From: Chitinophaga sedimenti
GTDB lineage: Bacteria > Bacteroidota > Bacteroidia > Chitinophagales > Chitinophagaceae
Length of the DNA: 64,000 nucleotides
Direction: 5' to 3'
Assembly (NCBI RefSeq): GCF_023156195.1
Contig: NZ_JAKUKA010000001.1
Coordinates: forward strand, 1,550,001 to 1,614,000
The notes beneath the pieces were generated by a model that worked only from the letters and a program-made list of their open reading frames with translations, searched no databases and had not been told where the DNA came from. Of the stretch, positions 37,527 through 46,943 are shown piece after piece; position 1 is the stretch's first letter; each line of letters begins with the position of its first letter. Made by a program: the position numbers and the translations under genes.

Positions 37527-37592
37527 TCACGGTTCCTTTGGAGAAGTTAAACCCAGTGCCGCTGCCAGCAGTGTAAGGAACATTATTTTCAT
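37527..37592 (-). CDS. Possible 21-residue signal-peptide-like ORF
   Basis: MKIMFLTLLAAALGLTSPKE plus one residue, then stop, in the gap between the NagX-like gene and the CBM9-like gene. It looks like the beginning of a secreted protein. It may be the remnant or frame-broken start of a gene, a leader peptide, or chance. Confidence 0.25.
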   Translation of the reverse strand: MKIMFLTLLAAALGLTSPKEP

Positions 37593-37604
37593 ACAATATG
37601 TGGT

Positions 37605-38236
37605 TTAAAGAAAATTGATCTTCCCAAAATCCGCTTCCCGGTGAAAGTCCGGTATCGCCGCCCGCACAGGGCTCCAGGTAAGGAAGTGCGGCGCGGGAAG
37701 GTCATCGCCGCATTTGTAAAAATTAGCCCGGGCATGGTGGCCGCCGAGGTCTTCAATGGTGTGATAGCAAAACACGTTCACCGGGATCACCAGTGTTAAT
37801 GTCCACTGGAACAGCTTCTCTCCTTCCCGGCTGCCGGTGCTGATCGTCGTGCTGCTGGTAACCAGCTCCGCTACCGCGCCCGGTAAGGGCGACCGCGCTT
37901 CCCGGTTACGGCCGTAGCCGGCTTTAAACCAGCCCAGGCAATTAAACTCCGGTTGTAGTAGTTACCGTCCTCGCCAAAGGCAATGAACAGCTCCACGCAA
38001 CTGTCTTTATGAATATCCCCGTTCTGTGCCGCGGCCGCGGTAACATGGCTCTCGCTTATATAATACTTGAGCAGCAAGGCATCACCGCTATGCGCCAGTG
38101 TAAATGCGGCTTGCACCTTGTGTGCATACTGCGGCCATGGATTACAGGCGATGGGGACCGCCGGTAGTAAGTCCAGCTGCGTGCCCGCCGCCACTGGTGT
38201 GGGCTTATCCCCGAAAGGTACAAACGGAACTTCCAT
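37605..38236 (-). CDS. CBM9-like carbohydrate-binding protein, one frame break
   Basis: The repaired protein has 210 residues from MEVPFVPFGDKPTPVAAGTQ; the ATG lies one base after the nagB stop. The pattern (LLLKYYISESHV, HKDSCVELFIAF, DGNYYNLEFNCLGW, ending PDFHREADFGKINFL) matches the CBM9-like family of Bacteroidota glycan loci. The frame breaks at 37949-37952, where CCGG should probably be CCTGG (YYNLEFN). No signal peptide is visible with this start, which is odd for a glycan-binding module; a cytoplasmic location or a misplaced start must be considered. Confidence 0.8.
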
Positions 38237-38237
38237 G

Positions 38238-38996
38238 TCAGGCGTTTTCGGGTTGAAGCAGGCTGGCGCTTTGCGCATCCAGGTATAAAATGGCAGCCGG
38301 GTGTTTTCTTAAGATGGTAGATGGATATTGCTCCACCACCGGTGCATGGATGGTATTACGTACCGCTTCTGCTTTCGTTGGGCCCGGTACCATGCAAAAC
38401 AGGTAGTCCGCCTTCATCAGTGCCGGAATCGTTAATGTCAGCGCATGCGTGGGTACATCTGATAACTGCGCGAAACAGCCGTCGTTGACCTGTTGCTGCC
38501 GACAAACAGCGTCCAGTTCTACCGCTTTAATTAAGGCAGGATCGTTGAAGTCCGCTACCGGCGGATCATTGAAGGCGATGTGCCCGTTTTCGCCGATACC
38601 CATGCATACAATATCCGTCGGGTATTCGACCAGTAAGCGGGTGTACGCCTCCCGCGTGCTGCCATGGATATAATGTACCTTCCGGAAAGGCAATGCATCG
38701 AACAAACGCGTTTTCAAAAAATTGCCGAAAGCCTGCGGCGCATCGGCGGCCAGACCAATATACTCATCCATATGGAAAGCATTCACTCTTGTCCAGTCTA
38801 TATCAGGCGCCTGTTGAAGCGCCGCCAGGAACTCGTTCTGTGATGGCGCCGCGGCAAAAATCATATTTACTTCTTCTTTCCGTGATAACAATTCCCGGAG
38901 GCGGGTAGCTGCCGCTGTAGCCGCGGCAGCGCCCATTTCACGCCGGTTGGCATAGATCATTACCTGTAAGGTCTCAGCATTAAACGTGTATGTCAT
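38238..38996 (-). CDS. nagB: Glucosamine-6-phosphate deaminase
   Basis: 252 residues of the NagB/6-phosphogluconolactonase fold. Visible are VNMIFAAAPSQNEFLAAL, the catalytic-base region FHMDEYIGLAAD, GIGENGHIAFNDPP, and TIPALMKADYLFCMVPGPTK. It converts glucosamine-6-P to fructose-6-P and ammonia, feeding GlcNAc carbon into glycolysis. The C-terminal lid is of the short bacterial type. It is in the GlcNAc operon directly after nagA (15 bp) and before the CBM9-like gene (one-base gap). Confidence 0.92.
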   Translation of the reverse strand: MTYTFNAETLQVMIYANRREMGAAAATAAATRLRELLSRKEEVNMIFAAAPSQNEFLAALQQAPDIDWTRVNAFHMDEYIGLAADAPQAFGNFLKTRLFDALPFRKVHYIHGSTREAYTRLLVEYPTDIVCMGIGENGHIAFNDPPVADFNDPALIKAVELDAVCRQQQVNDGCFAQLSDVPTHALTLTIPALMKADYLFCMVPGPTKAEAVRNTIHAPVVEQYPSTILRKHPAAILYLDAQSASLLQPENA

Positions 38997-39011
38997 TGAA
39001 TAGTTTTTGTG

Positions 39012-40214
39012 TTAAACAGCCGCCAGGCTTTCGTCCGACAGGTAAACAATATTGCCGTTCACAATGGTGCCGTCAACTTCTATGTTGTCGTTAAAGATCA
39101 CGATATCCGCATCTTTGCCTTTTACCAGCGAACCTTTATGGTCCTGCAAACGAAGGATGGATGCGGGTGTTTCGCTCATCATGCGCACGGCGTCGCGCAA
39201 GGGAATATCTGCCAGCCGGATCATATTGCGTACGAGGCGGTCTGCCGTGGCAACGCTTCCTGCAAAGGCGGTGCGGTCAGGCATCTTCGCCACACCGTCT
39301 TCCACGATTACCGGGGTGCCGTTCTTTAATCCACCTAAAATAGACGGGCCTTCCGGCATGGCTGCTGCCCGCATGGCGTCGGTGATCAATGCGGTGCGGT
39401 CGGCGCCCTTTATCTTGTAAACGAGTTTCAGCAAAGGCGCCGGCAGGTGAATGCCATCCGCGATGATCTCCACGGTCATGGCATCAATGAGGTAGGCACT
39501 TTCAATTACCCCTGCATAACGGAACGCATCGCGCCGCGACACACCGGACATACACGAGTAAAAATGCGTGGCGTGCGTGTAGCCCTTTTCGTAGGCCATC
39601 ACCACTTCCTCATAAATCGCATCCGTATGCGCCAGGGCAGGTAGTATCTGGCGTTTGGTCAATGCCGCACCGAAATCCAGCGCGCCTTCCAGTTCGGGAG
39701 CGGCGCTCCAGCGTTTTATATGTTTGGAACGGGATAATATCTCGTAGTATTCTTCCGGGTCGGGATTACGGATATACCGGGGATCCTGTGCGCCGCGCTG
39801 ATTTATGGAAAAATACGGGCCTTCAATGTGTAAGCCCACAAACTGTGCGCCTTCGGTATTCAGCGCGTCGGCGATTTCGTAGGTGTCCAGCGTATCCAGC
39901 AAATCCTGCCGTTCGCAGCTCAGCGTGGTGGGCATAAGTGCTGTAGTACCGTATGCGGCGTGGGTTTTCGCGATCGCGAGAAAGGCTTCCGGTGTATTGT
40001 CCATGAAGTCGTGGCCACCGCCGCCATGTACGTGCATATCGATAAAACCCGGTGCGATGTATTGTCCGCGGGCGTCAATTTCCCGGGCGCCGGGTATTTC
40101 GATGTTCCGGTCGCTCACCTCTGCTATTTTACCGTTGGTCACCACCAGGCAACCCTCGTTAATGGTGCGGTGTGGCGTGAGGATGGAGCCGTTGAATATT
40201 TTCAGGTATTTCAT
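39012..40214 (-). CDS. nagA: N-acetylglucosamine-6-phosphate deacetylase
   Basis: 400 residues from MKYLKIFNGSILTPHRTINE; an upstream extension overlaps the transporter gene and is rejected. Amidohydrolase motifs are FIDMHVHGGGGHDFMD, GLHIEGPYFS, ALAHTDA, TIADGIHL-type DGIHLP and ALITDAMRAAAMPEG with the catalytic Asp. It removes acetate from GlcNAc-6-P before NagB. The start ATGA overlaps the transporter stop by four bases, so the two are translationally coupled. Confidence 0.93.
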   Translation of the reverse strand: MKYLKIFNGSILTPHRTINEGCLVVTNGKIAEVSDRNIEIPGAREIDARGQYIAPGFIDMHVHGGGGHDFMDNTPEAFLAIAKTHAAYGTTALMPTTLSCERQDLLDTLDTYEIADALNTEGAQFVGLHIEGPYFSINQRGAQDPRYIRNPDPEEYYEILSRSKHIKRWSAAPELEGALDFGAALTKRQILPALAHTDAIYEEVVMAYEKGYTHATHFYSCMSGVSRRDAFRYAGVIESAYLIDAMTVEIIADGIHLPAPLLKLVYKIKGADRTALITDAMRAAAMPEGPSILGGLKNGTPVIVEDGVAKMPDRTAFAGSVATADRLVRNMIRLADIPLRDAVRMMSETPASILRLQDHKGSLVKGKDADIVIFNDNIEVDGTIVNGNIVYLSDESLAAV

Positions 40215-41506
40215 ATTGCGGAATTTGTGCGGCGCCAGCTGCGAAGCCGGTACGCGTAAAAAGCATAAAAAATCAGGTAAGCATAACATGGCAGTAAAAC
40301 CCAATAAGCTTCCCGCAAACCGTAATGATCGGCCCAATAGCCATATAGAAGCGGCATGATCGCATTACCGCAAAGTCCCATTACTAAAAGCGATGCCCCG
40401 GTTTTCAGGAACCGCCCGAGGCCGTCGAGCGCCAGCGGCCATACACCGGCCCAGATCATAGAGTTGGCGAACCCGAGCAGCACAATGCACCAAACGGATA
40501 TGTCGGTACGATGCCCAAGAAATCCAACATCTCCCCTCACCGCCAATATTAACGCGCTGAGCATAGCGCCCAACACGGTACAGATGCGCAACGCATGCAG
40601 CTGCGAAAGCCATTTGGGAATGAAGGTGATGCCCAGCAGGTAGCCCACGATCGTAGCCGTCAATGTATAAGAGGGAAAGACTTTTGCCTCCAGGAATGGC
40701 ATGCCCAACCCCGAAGCATAGTTTACAATGCTGTCTACCGCAATCACCTGCGAACCTACGTGAAAGAATATCGCAAATGCGCCCAGCACCAGGTGGGGAA
40801 AATCCAGCACACTTTGTTTAGTACCGTCCGTCGCCTCGTTGTCCGTATCAATTTCGGGTAAGGGTGAATTGGCCACCAGCACGCCCAGCAGGAATAACAG
40901 CACGGCTACGATTGCGTATGGTGTTACCACGCGGTGCGCCAGCTCATCGAGCGCTGTGAGCCGTTCCTGGTCGGGCATGCCGGCTAACTGCGCAAATAAA
41001 CTTTTATCTGTCGGACGTGTAATGGCCGCTGCAAACAACAAGGGCGCAATAATGCCTGCTGCTTTATTACAGATGCCCATAATACTGAAGCGCTGCGCCG
41101 CCCGCTCTTTATCGCCCAAAATGGTGATATACGGATTCGCGGCCGTCTGCAAAATGGCCAGTCCCATCCCGATCGTGAATAAGCCGGCCAGGAACAAGGG
41201 ATACAGGCGGTTCATGCCTGCCGGAATAAATATGAATGCGCCGAGCGACATGATCCAGAACCCCGTCATCATGCCCTTTCTGAAGCCGATGCGCTTCAGC
41301 AGTCGGGCTGCCGGCAATGACATCACCAGGTAGGCAATGTAAAAGGCAAAAGCGACCAGGTACGATTGGAAATTGTTCAACTCGCAGGCAATCTTGAAAT
41401 ACGGGATCAGGATGGCATTCACCCAGGTAACGAACCCGAAGATGAAGAACAATCCCGCCACGATGATGATCGAGATGGTAGCACTGCGTTTACTGAGCGC
41501 GTTCAT
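40211..41506 (-). CDS. nagP: NagP/FucP-type sugar MFS transporter
   Basis: About 431 residues with twelve membrane helices, starting MNALSKRSATISIIIVAGLF (a start two codons upstream is equally possible). FucP/NagP features are FIFGFVTWVNAILIPYFK, TAANPYITILG, FFHVGSQVIAVDSIVNYASG and GFANSMIWAGVWPLALDGLG. In other Bacteroidota and proteobacteria this family imports free GlcNAc by proton symport, which fits its place between GH20 hexosaminidase and nagA. Import is not phosphorylating, so a GlcNAc kinase is needed; none is in the window. Confidence 0.88.
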   Translation of the reverse strand: MNALSKRSATISIIIVAGLFFIFGFVTWVNAILIPYFKIACELNNFQSYLVAFAFYIAYLVMSLPAARLLKRIGFRKGMMTGFWIMSLGAFIFIPAGMNRLYPLFLAGLFTIGMGLAILQTAANPYITILGDKERAAQRFSIMGICNKAAGIIAPLLFAAAITRPTDKSLFAQLAGMPDQERLTALDELAHRVVTPYAIVAVLLFLLGVLVANSPLPEIDTDNEATDGTKQSVLDFPHLVLGAFAIFFHVGSQVIAVDSIVNYASGLGMPFLEAKVFPSYTLTATIVGYLLGITFIPKWLSQLHALRICTVLGAMLSALILAVRGDVGFLGHRTDISVWCIVLLGFANSMIWAGVWPLALDGLGRFLKTGASLLVMGLCGNAIMPLLYGYWADHYGLREAYWVLLPCYAYLIFYAFYAYRLRSWRRTNSAI

Positions 41507-43023
41507 GGCCAATCTTATTTTTAAGTTGATAATAGCGCATGTTACGCACCCGGTTTTCCTCCGCTATTTCCGCCGGATAGAGCCAACCCCTGTTCAATGC
41601 GGCAAAGCGTTTATTCAATACTTCGGGCTGCAGTGTACGCAACGCAGCCAATAATGCCGGGGCTTTGTCGCGCGTATAGTTGCTGTCGTTCAGCTGTATT
41701 TCCACCTGCATGCAACGGAGGTAAAACATACGGATATCGCTCATTAACTGGTAATGCGCATAAGCTGCTGCATTACGCAAAGGCTTTAATTGTTTTAATT
41801 CAGTATTGGAAAGTTGGGCACTGTCAATCAGCGCGTTAATGCTGCTGCCTTGCACTTGTCCCTGAACAACTTCGAGCGGGGCGCGTTTCAGCGCATTCCA
41901 GAAAACGGTAGCTTGTTGTGGTGTAAAGCCATATTGCCTGTTGGCATATTGCCGCACAAAATCGGCGATCACTATTCCCTCCTGCTGACGCAGGCTCGCA
42001 AAGTAAGCGGATACCAACATGTCGAAACCGCTGAGCGGGTACACGCGTCGTATCGCATACAGGTCTTCCGTTTCACTATGAGAATCTTTCACGCGGGAGT
42101 AGATGCCGCTGGTAGACCATGAGGTCATGATCATCCCCGTATAACCCAGCCTGCGCGCATCGGGAACAAAGCTGTGCAGGTTGTTAAAGTGCTTCTGCCA
42201 GTCGGTGAGGAAATAATTATCCTGCGCGCTTCGCAAGGCCGGAGCGCCCCATATTTCGAAGCCGCTTTCCATCAGTTTTTGATGGTCGCCGAAGCGGTCG
42301 AGCGACCAGCCATAGTTCCAGTCCACGAACACGGTTTCTTTGGGCAAACCTTCCAGCGCGTCCGGGTATTTGAGCGCGATATCCGCCCATACTACCGGTA
42401 TCTTACCTAAACACACCACGGTTTCGCACAGCATTTTGATATAATCGCCATACAGCCGGCCTTTGCCCACGGCGGCCACTTTCTTTTTGATTCTTCGCCA
42501 TGACCGAGCAGGTAGGTTTCATCGCCGCCAATGTGAAAGTATTTAGAGCGATGGGTGCTGATCATGTCTTTAAACAAATCGGTAAACAAGGCCTTACACT
42601 GCGCTTCGCGGATAGGATTCACCTGCGAAAAGTCTTCTTTGTCCTCGCGCAACTCCTTGTACCGCGGGTGCCGCAGGATATACTCTACATGCCCGAAGCT
42701 CTGTTGCAGGGGAATTACATCGATGCCGAGGCTATCGCAATACCGGACAAAACTGGTAATCTCCCCGCGCTGGTACGCATACCGGTTGGATATAACCGCA
42801 TGTTTTTCGTATGGATAACTGGCTTCCCACTCCATCACGAGCGTATTGATGCCATTTTTGCTCAGCTCCAGTGCGAAGTTGCGCAGGGCCGGCATCGGCA
42901 TCACCTGTATACGCAGATCGAGATGAAAACCTTTGATGCGGAAGTCATGTTGTGCGCGCCCCGGCAGAAATGCAAGGAGCAACACCGCCAGCAACAACAG
43001 TCGGCTATTTCTTCTTTTTGCAT
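41490..43023 (-). CDS. GH20 beta-N-acetylhexosaminidase, two frame breaks
   Basis: The repaired protein has 511 residues: signal peptide MQKRRNSRLLLLAVLLLAFL, then a GH20 barrel with FRIKGFHLDLRIQVMP, SFGHVEYILRHPRYKEL and the catalytic Asp-Glu pair in HIGGDETYLLGHGEES. It releases terminal GlcNAc from chito-oligosaccharides. Breaks are at 43015-43019 (A run short, just after the start codon) and 42484-42488 (A run short, GEESKKKVAAVG). The first break joins it artificially to the GH18 gene upstream. Its true start overlaps the end of that gene by 19 bp, and its end overlaps the start of nagP. Confidence 0.9.
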
Positions 43024-43972
43024 ATGCTGTTTCATGAATTACTTTCAGTAGCGAGTTGTCGTCGCCGGTATCCGCCATTAAATGCCATATCATGATACCG
43101 CCACCGTTTTTTACGGCCAGTTCCGTCTTTTTACGGATGGTAGGTTTGCCGTTATAAAACACCGTTCCGCCGTTGCCCGGTAATGACACCTCATCGCGTT
43201 GCTCGGCACCCGGGAATTGAGCGATGATGTCTTTGTACACCATGGAGCGGAATAACCGGTTCGTGTCCGGCAAAGGGCCAAAACCATAACCATAGAACGG
43301 TACGCCGATCACGAGTTTGTCTTTCGACAGGCCGCGCTCCTTACGCCAGTACGAGAGGTGATCCTGCGCATACGACAAGGGAGAATGCTGCGTAGGGTCG
43401 GTCAGTCGCCAGGGGCCGGTTTTATCGTAAGCCATCATATTGATGAAATCGAAACTGTTCAGGGCTTTATCGGTGATACGTTTACGCGTATAATACGCCA
43501 CCGCCGCTGTCAGCAGCATATTACGCTGCGTAAGTGCAAGTCTTAGTTCAGTGATAAAGCTTTCATAGTATTCGTCTATATCATCGCCTTCCAGGTCAAT
43601 ATCGATCCCGTCTAACTTATACTTATCGGCAAATGCGATGAAATTAGCCACCAGCTGCGGACGATAAGGCGCCGACAACAATTTATGATAATATGCCTGG
43701 CGGCTGCCGCCGCCGCAGGATAACAGTACTTTGATGTTCCGTGCGTGCGCGATGCGCACGACCGTATCCAGCGAAGCTATGTCGCGGAAATTGCCAAGGG
43801 TGTCCGGGTTGATGAACGCTACGTTCAGGTGGGTTACCTTGCCCAGGTCTATCGCCTGCATATCGCGGACCATGCTGCCCGTATTCCTGATGTAGCCCAC
43901 CACTTTGAACTGGGCTTTCGCTGCCTGTACACACAGCGCTCCCGTCACCATCAATATAAAAGGAAATTTCAT
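43005..43972 (-). CDS. GH18 chitinase / endo-glycosidase
   Basis: The corrected protein has 322 residues with signal peptide MKFPFILMVTGALCVQAAKA. GH18 motifs are KVLLSCGGGS (beta-3) and the catalytic DGIDIDLEGD (beta-4, proton-donor Glu), then MMAYDKTGPW and KLVIGVPFYGYGFG. It probably cuts chitin or chito-oligomers in the periplasm or at the surface. Restoring one A to the run at 43015-43019 gives a stop (TAG at 43005-43007) just after HETAYAKKKK. That separates it from the GH20 gene, whose ATG lies inside its last codons. Confidence 0.9.
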
Positions 43973-43975
43973 TGC

Positions 43976-45316
43976 TTATTTTAAAGAGTTAAATACCGCT
44001 GCGGTAAGAGAATTGTTGCCTTTTACGTCATAATCGCCGGCCCATATGTAGGCGCCCAGAAAGCCGTTCTGCTTGAGGAAAGCCGCTTTTTGTGTAACGA
44101 GCGGTACCCCGTTAAAGTATACGCCCTGCGAAATCGCCGCAAATTCTTTATCAAACGCCGTGGGCACCGCCGCCAGGATTGCGCTGTACGGCATGTACCC
44201 GTAGGATGTCCAGCTGAGGTTGTTCCCGGCTGCATCCAGCTGGTTGTAACGGAGCCCGAAAGCCGGAATACCGATTACCAGCTTGTTGGCGGGGAACTTC
44301 GCTTTCCACAGGTTAGCGCCTGTAACAAAATAATCATATCCGGACGGTTGTCCTAATGCTTTTCCGGGCCCTACATGGAGGCCGTCTTCAAAGGCGTGTA
44401 CATTCAGCCAGTTGGCTGCGGCCAGGCTGCCATACCGGTCGTGGTACAGGTTGGTCGTAACAGTAACGGTCAGTATCGCATTGTCGCCCAGCGCCGCGCG
44501 CAGCTCGTTCAGCAACAGTGCCGTGGCCGCGCAGTTGGCGTTGATGATGGCCGCGGTGGTATTGATGTCGGTCATCATAATATCCACGCCATCCATTCTT
44601 TTAGCGGTGACGTAGGCTTTGATGGATTGTACAAGCGCCGCCCGTTTAGCCGCATCCGTGAGTACGGCGCCGAAGTTATTGCTGGAACTCACACTCCAGC
44701 CGTCGGCCGACAAAGCACCACTGATGCCGAGCAATACGGGAATGCCTTTCAGATGTGCACGACCAACGATTTCTTCTGCTTTCCGGTTCAGTTCTCCTTT
44801 TGAAATATCCATTGCGCCGGCGGCAGTGATAGTAGCCACTTTGTACGCCAGGTGCGTGGTAACGTCCCAGTTCACGTACTTATGACCGGCCGTATCGTTC
44901 AAATAGGCCATTACTACCGGACCGGCAGGTTTACGTTCGTACGTGTCGGGGATGACGAACACACGGCGGTTGCGGGTGGCTGTTTTGCCTTCCCAGCTGG
45001 CGTTTACACTAATGATATAATCGCCGCCCTGTGTGGGCGTAAATTCGTATGTTTCGCCCGTGGCCACTTCTTTATCGTTTACTTTCCAGGATAAGGAGGC
45101 CTTCCCTGCGGGCGAAAACTTCAACCCGGTAAAACTCATGGTTTGCCCGATGTTCAGGATGCGGATGCTGTCCGGATGCTCGGGGAACAGTGAGGCAAAA
45201 TTGAAGATCCGTGGCGTAAATGGCCGGCCCTCCGCCTGTTCTTTGGCCTCGTCTTTCTCGCAACCCGTGCCCAAAAAAGCAAGGGCGATATATAGCAATA
45301 AGCTGATTTTTTTCAT
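43976..45316 (-). CDS. GH18-like surface lipoprotein, catalytic glutamate missing
   Basis: 446 residues from MKKISLLLYIALAFLGTGCE; the lipobox LGTGC marks a lipoprotein. A PKD-like Ig domain (about 55-125; FTPTQGGDYIISVNASWEGK) precedes a GH18 barrel (VVMAYLNDTAGHKYVNWDVT, PVLLGISGALSADG, KLVIGIPAFGLRYNQLD, YIWAGDYDVKG). At the catalytic position the DxxDxDxE motif reads RMDGVDIMMTDINT, so the acid/base Glu is gone. It sits where SusE/SusF-like surface glycan-binding proteins lie, right after susD, so it probably binds chitin and does not cut it (inference). Confidence 0.85.
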   Translation of the reverse strand: MKKISLLLYIALAFLGTGCEKDEAKEQAEGRPFTPRIFNFASLFPEHPDSIRILNIGQTMSFTGLKFSPAGKASLSWKVNDKEVATGETYEFTPTQGGDYIISVNASWEGKTATRNRRVFVIPDTYERKPAGPVVMAYLNDTAGHKYVNWDVTTHLAYKVATITAAGAMDISKGELNRKAEEIVGRAHLKGIPVLLGISGALSADGWSVSSSNNFGAVLTDAAKRAALVQSIKAYVTAKRMDGVDIMMTDINTTAAIINANCAATALLLNELRAALGDNAILTVTVTTNLYHDRYGSLAAANWLNVHAFEDGLHVGPGKALGQPSGYDYFVTGANLWKAKFPANKLVIGIPAFGLRYNQLDAAGNNLSWTSYGYMPYSAILAAVPTAFDKEFAAISQGVYFNGVPLVTQKAAFLKQNGFLGAYIWAGDYDVKGNNSLTAAVFNSLK

Positions 45317-45342
45317 CTGATAAAAATTAAGTAGCTGGAAAA

Positions 45343-46925
45343 TTATTCTTTGTCCCACCAAACACGTTTGGTCCAATCATCCTCGCCAATAACCGCAATG
45401 GCTTTTTGCACATTTGCCAGGTTCTGCTCTTTTTCAGACAATGGGTACTGGAACCTGCGCGGAATTGTCTTTACCGTAGATTCGTTGTTCGGCGCCGGCT
45501 GCAGCTGCGGATAACCGCTCCTGCGCCAGTTGGCGAACAACTCCGGGCCGTTCATCATCAATGCCAGCCACAGCTGCGTGTTGATCTGCTTCAGTTCCGT
45601 GCCGCCAGCCAGCGGGTTAGCTGTCAGGAAGCCGCTGATCTCACTGTCCGTTACTACGGGACCACCGGGATAAAGGCTCAGTTGTTTCATCGCAGCCTCT
45701 ACGCCTTTTGCATAGTGCGAAGCAGCGTCCGGGCCTAACGTGAGGTTCAGCCGCACCGTAGCATCTGCCAGTAAAAATTCGGTTTCAGCATAAGTAAGAT
45801 GGAAGAAAGGCGCGTTGTTCCGGATAAAACAGTTGTTCAACTCCGCTTTCAGGTCGCCATTGACGGCGCTGTAGTTCGTGCCGTTCGCCAGTTTGATCAC
45901 CACCGGCCCTACCCAGTCTTCATACACATAACGACCCGGATTCACGCCCGTAAGTCCCACGGTAGTGGCGCGCACCTGCGCCGTAATATCTTCCCGTTCA
46001 AACATTTTCAGGGGCGAATTTTGGCGGTATACCCGTGGAATATGATTGATCCTCGGGTCGTTCGTATTCTTGAGCTCATTCAAAAAGTGCTCACCAGCTT
46101 TACACTTGCTGTTTGCTGATTAATGGCCACAGAAGCGGAATTACCACGCAGGTCGGAATAAGTGTTTTGTATGTCGAGGTGACGGGTCATGCAGATCTGG
46201 TTATTGTTGCTGATCAGGCCACCGTCCGCATTATACGCTTCTGTGATTTCTGTTTTCGCTCTTTCAGGATCGCGTTTGGCGATACGCAGGGCCAGGCGGA
46301 TCCGCAGACTGTTCGCGAACCGTTTCCAGGAAGGCACATCTCCTTTATAGAAGATTTCTCCCGGTACCTTATCTTTCGCAGGATTCAACTGTGCCGACGC
46401 TGCTTTTAACTCCTTGAGGAAATCGTCATAAATGGCCTGTTGCGTATCATATTCAGGATACGTTTTCTGCGAGTAATACGCGGTGCCAGCCTGGAAGTAA
46501 GGAATATCGCCGTACAGGTCGGTGATCCTTGCAAACACATATACTTTCATGATGCGGCACATGGCATTCAGGTTGGTTTTGGTACTGTCGCCGTTTGTAC
46601 GCTGCACAGCGTCCACGATGTTCACCACATCATTGGGATAGCTGTTTTCCCACATCACCCATAACCGCGTAGCGTCTTTGATATACATCGCGCCTACACG
46701 GGTGTAGTACGCCCCGCCGAGCTGCTGCATCATGGGGCAAAGTACAATGGCGTTCGTGCGCTCCTGTGTCGATAAATCTCCCGAAAACCACAGCTGCGTA
46801 TAAATCAGCTGGTTGGCCGGGTTCATGGAGCTGGACTTCGTGGGATCGGTGTTCAGGTCACCGAAGTCGTTGCACGCGGTGGCTACGAAAGCCAGCAAAG
46901 CCAGTATATAATATCTTGTTTTCAT
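45343..46925 (-). CDS. SusD/RagB-like outer-membrane lipoprotein, one frame break
   Basis: The repaired protein has 527 residues of the SusD-like_2 type. Lipoprotein signal MKTRYYILALLAFVATACND; helical TPR-like core with RLWVMWENSYPNDVVNIVDA, VYVFARITDLYGDIPYFQAG and ANSLRIRLALRIAKRDPERA. It caps the SusC barrel and captures oligosaccharides. The frame breaks in a T run (minus strand) at 46082-46086; six T gives VSTFLNELKNTND. It lies 18 bp after susC, as always in such pairs. Confidence 0.92.
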
Positions 46926-46943
46926 CTTTTAAAATTGAAGTGA

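Noticed and set aside
42407..43972. A bifunctional GH18-GH20 fusion enzyme
   Set aside because: A second signal peptide sits at the join and one missing A in a run explains it fully; see the finding on overlapping genes.
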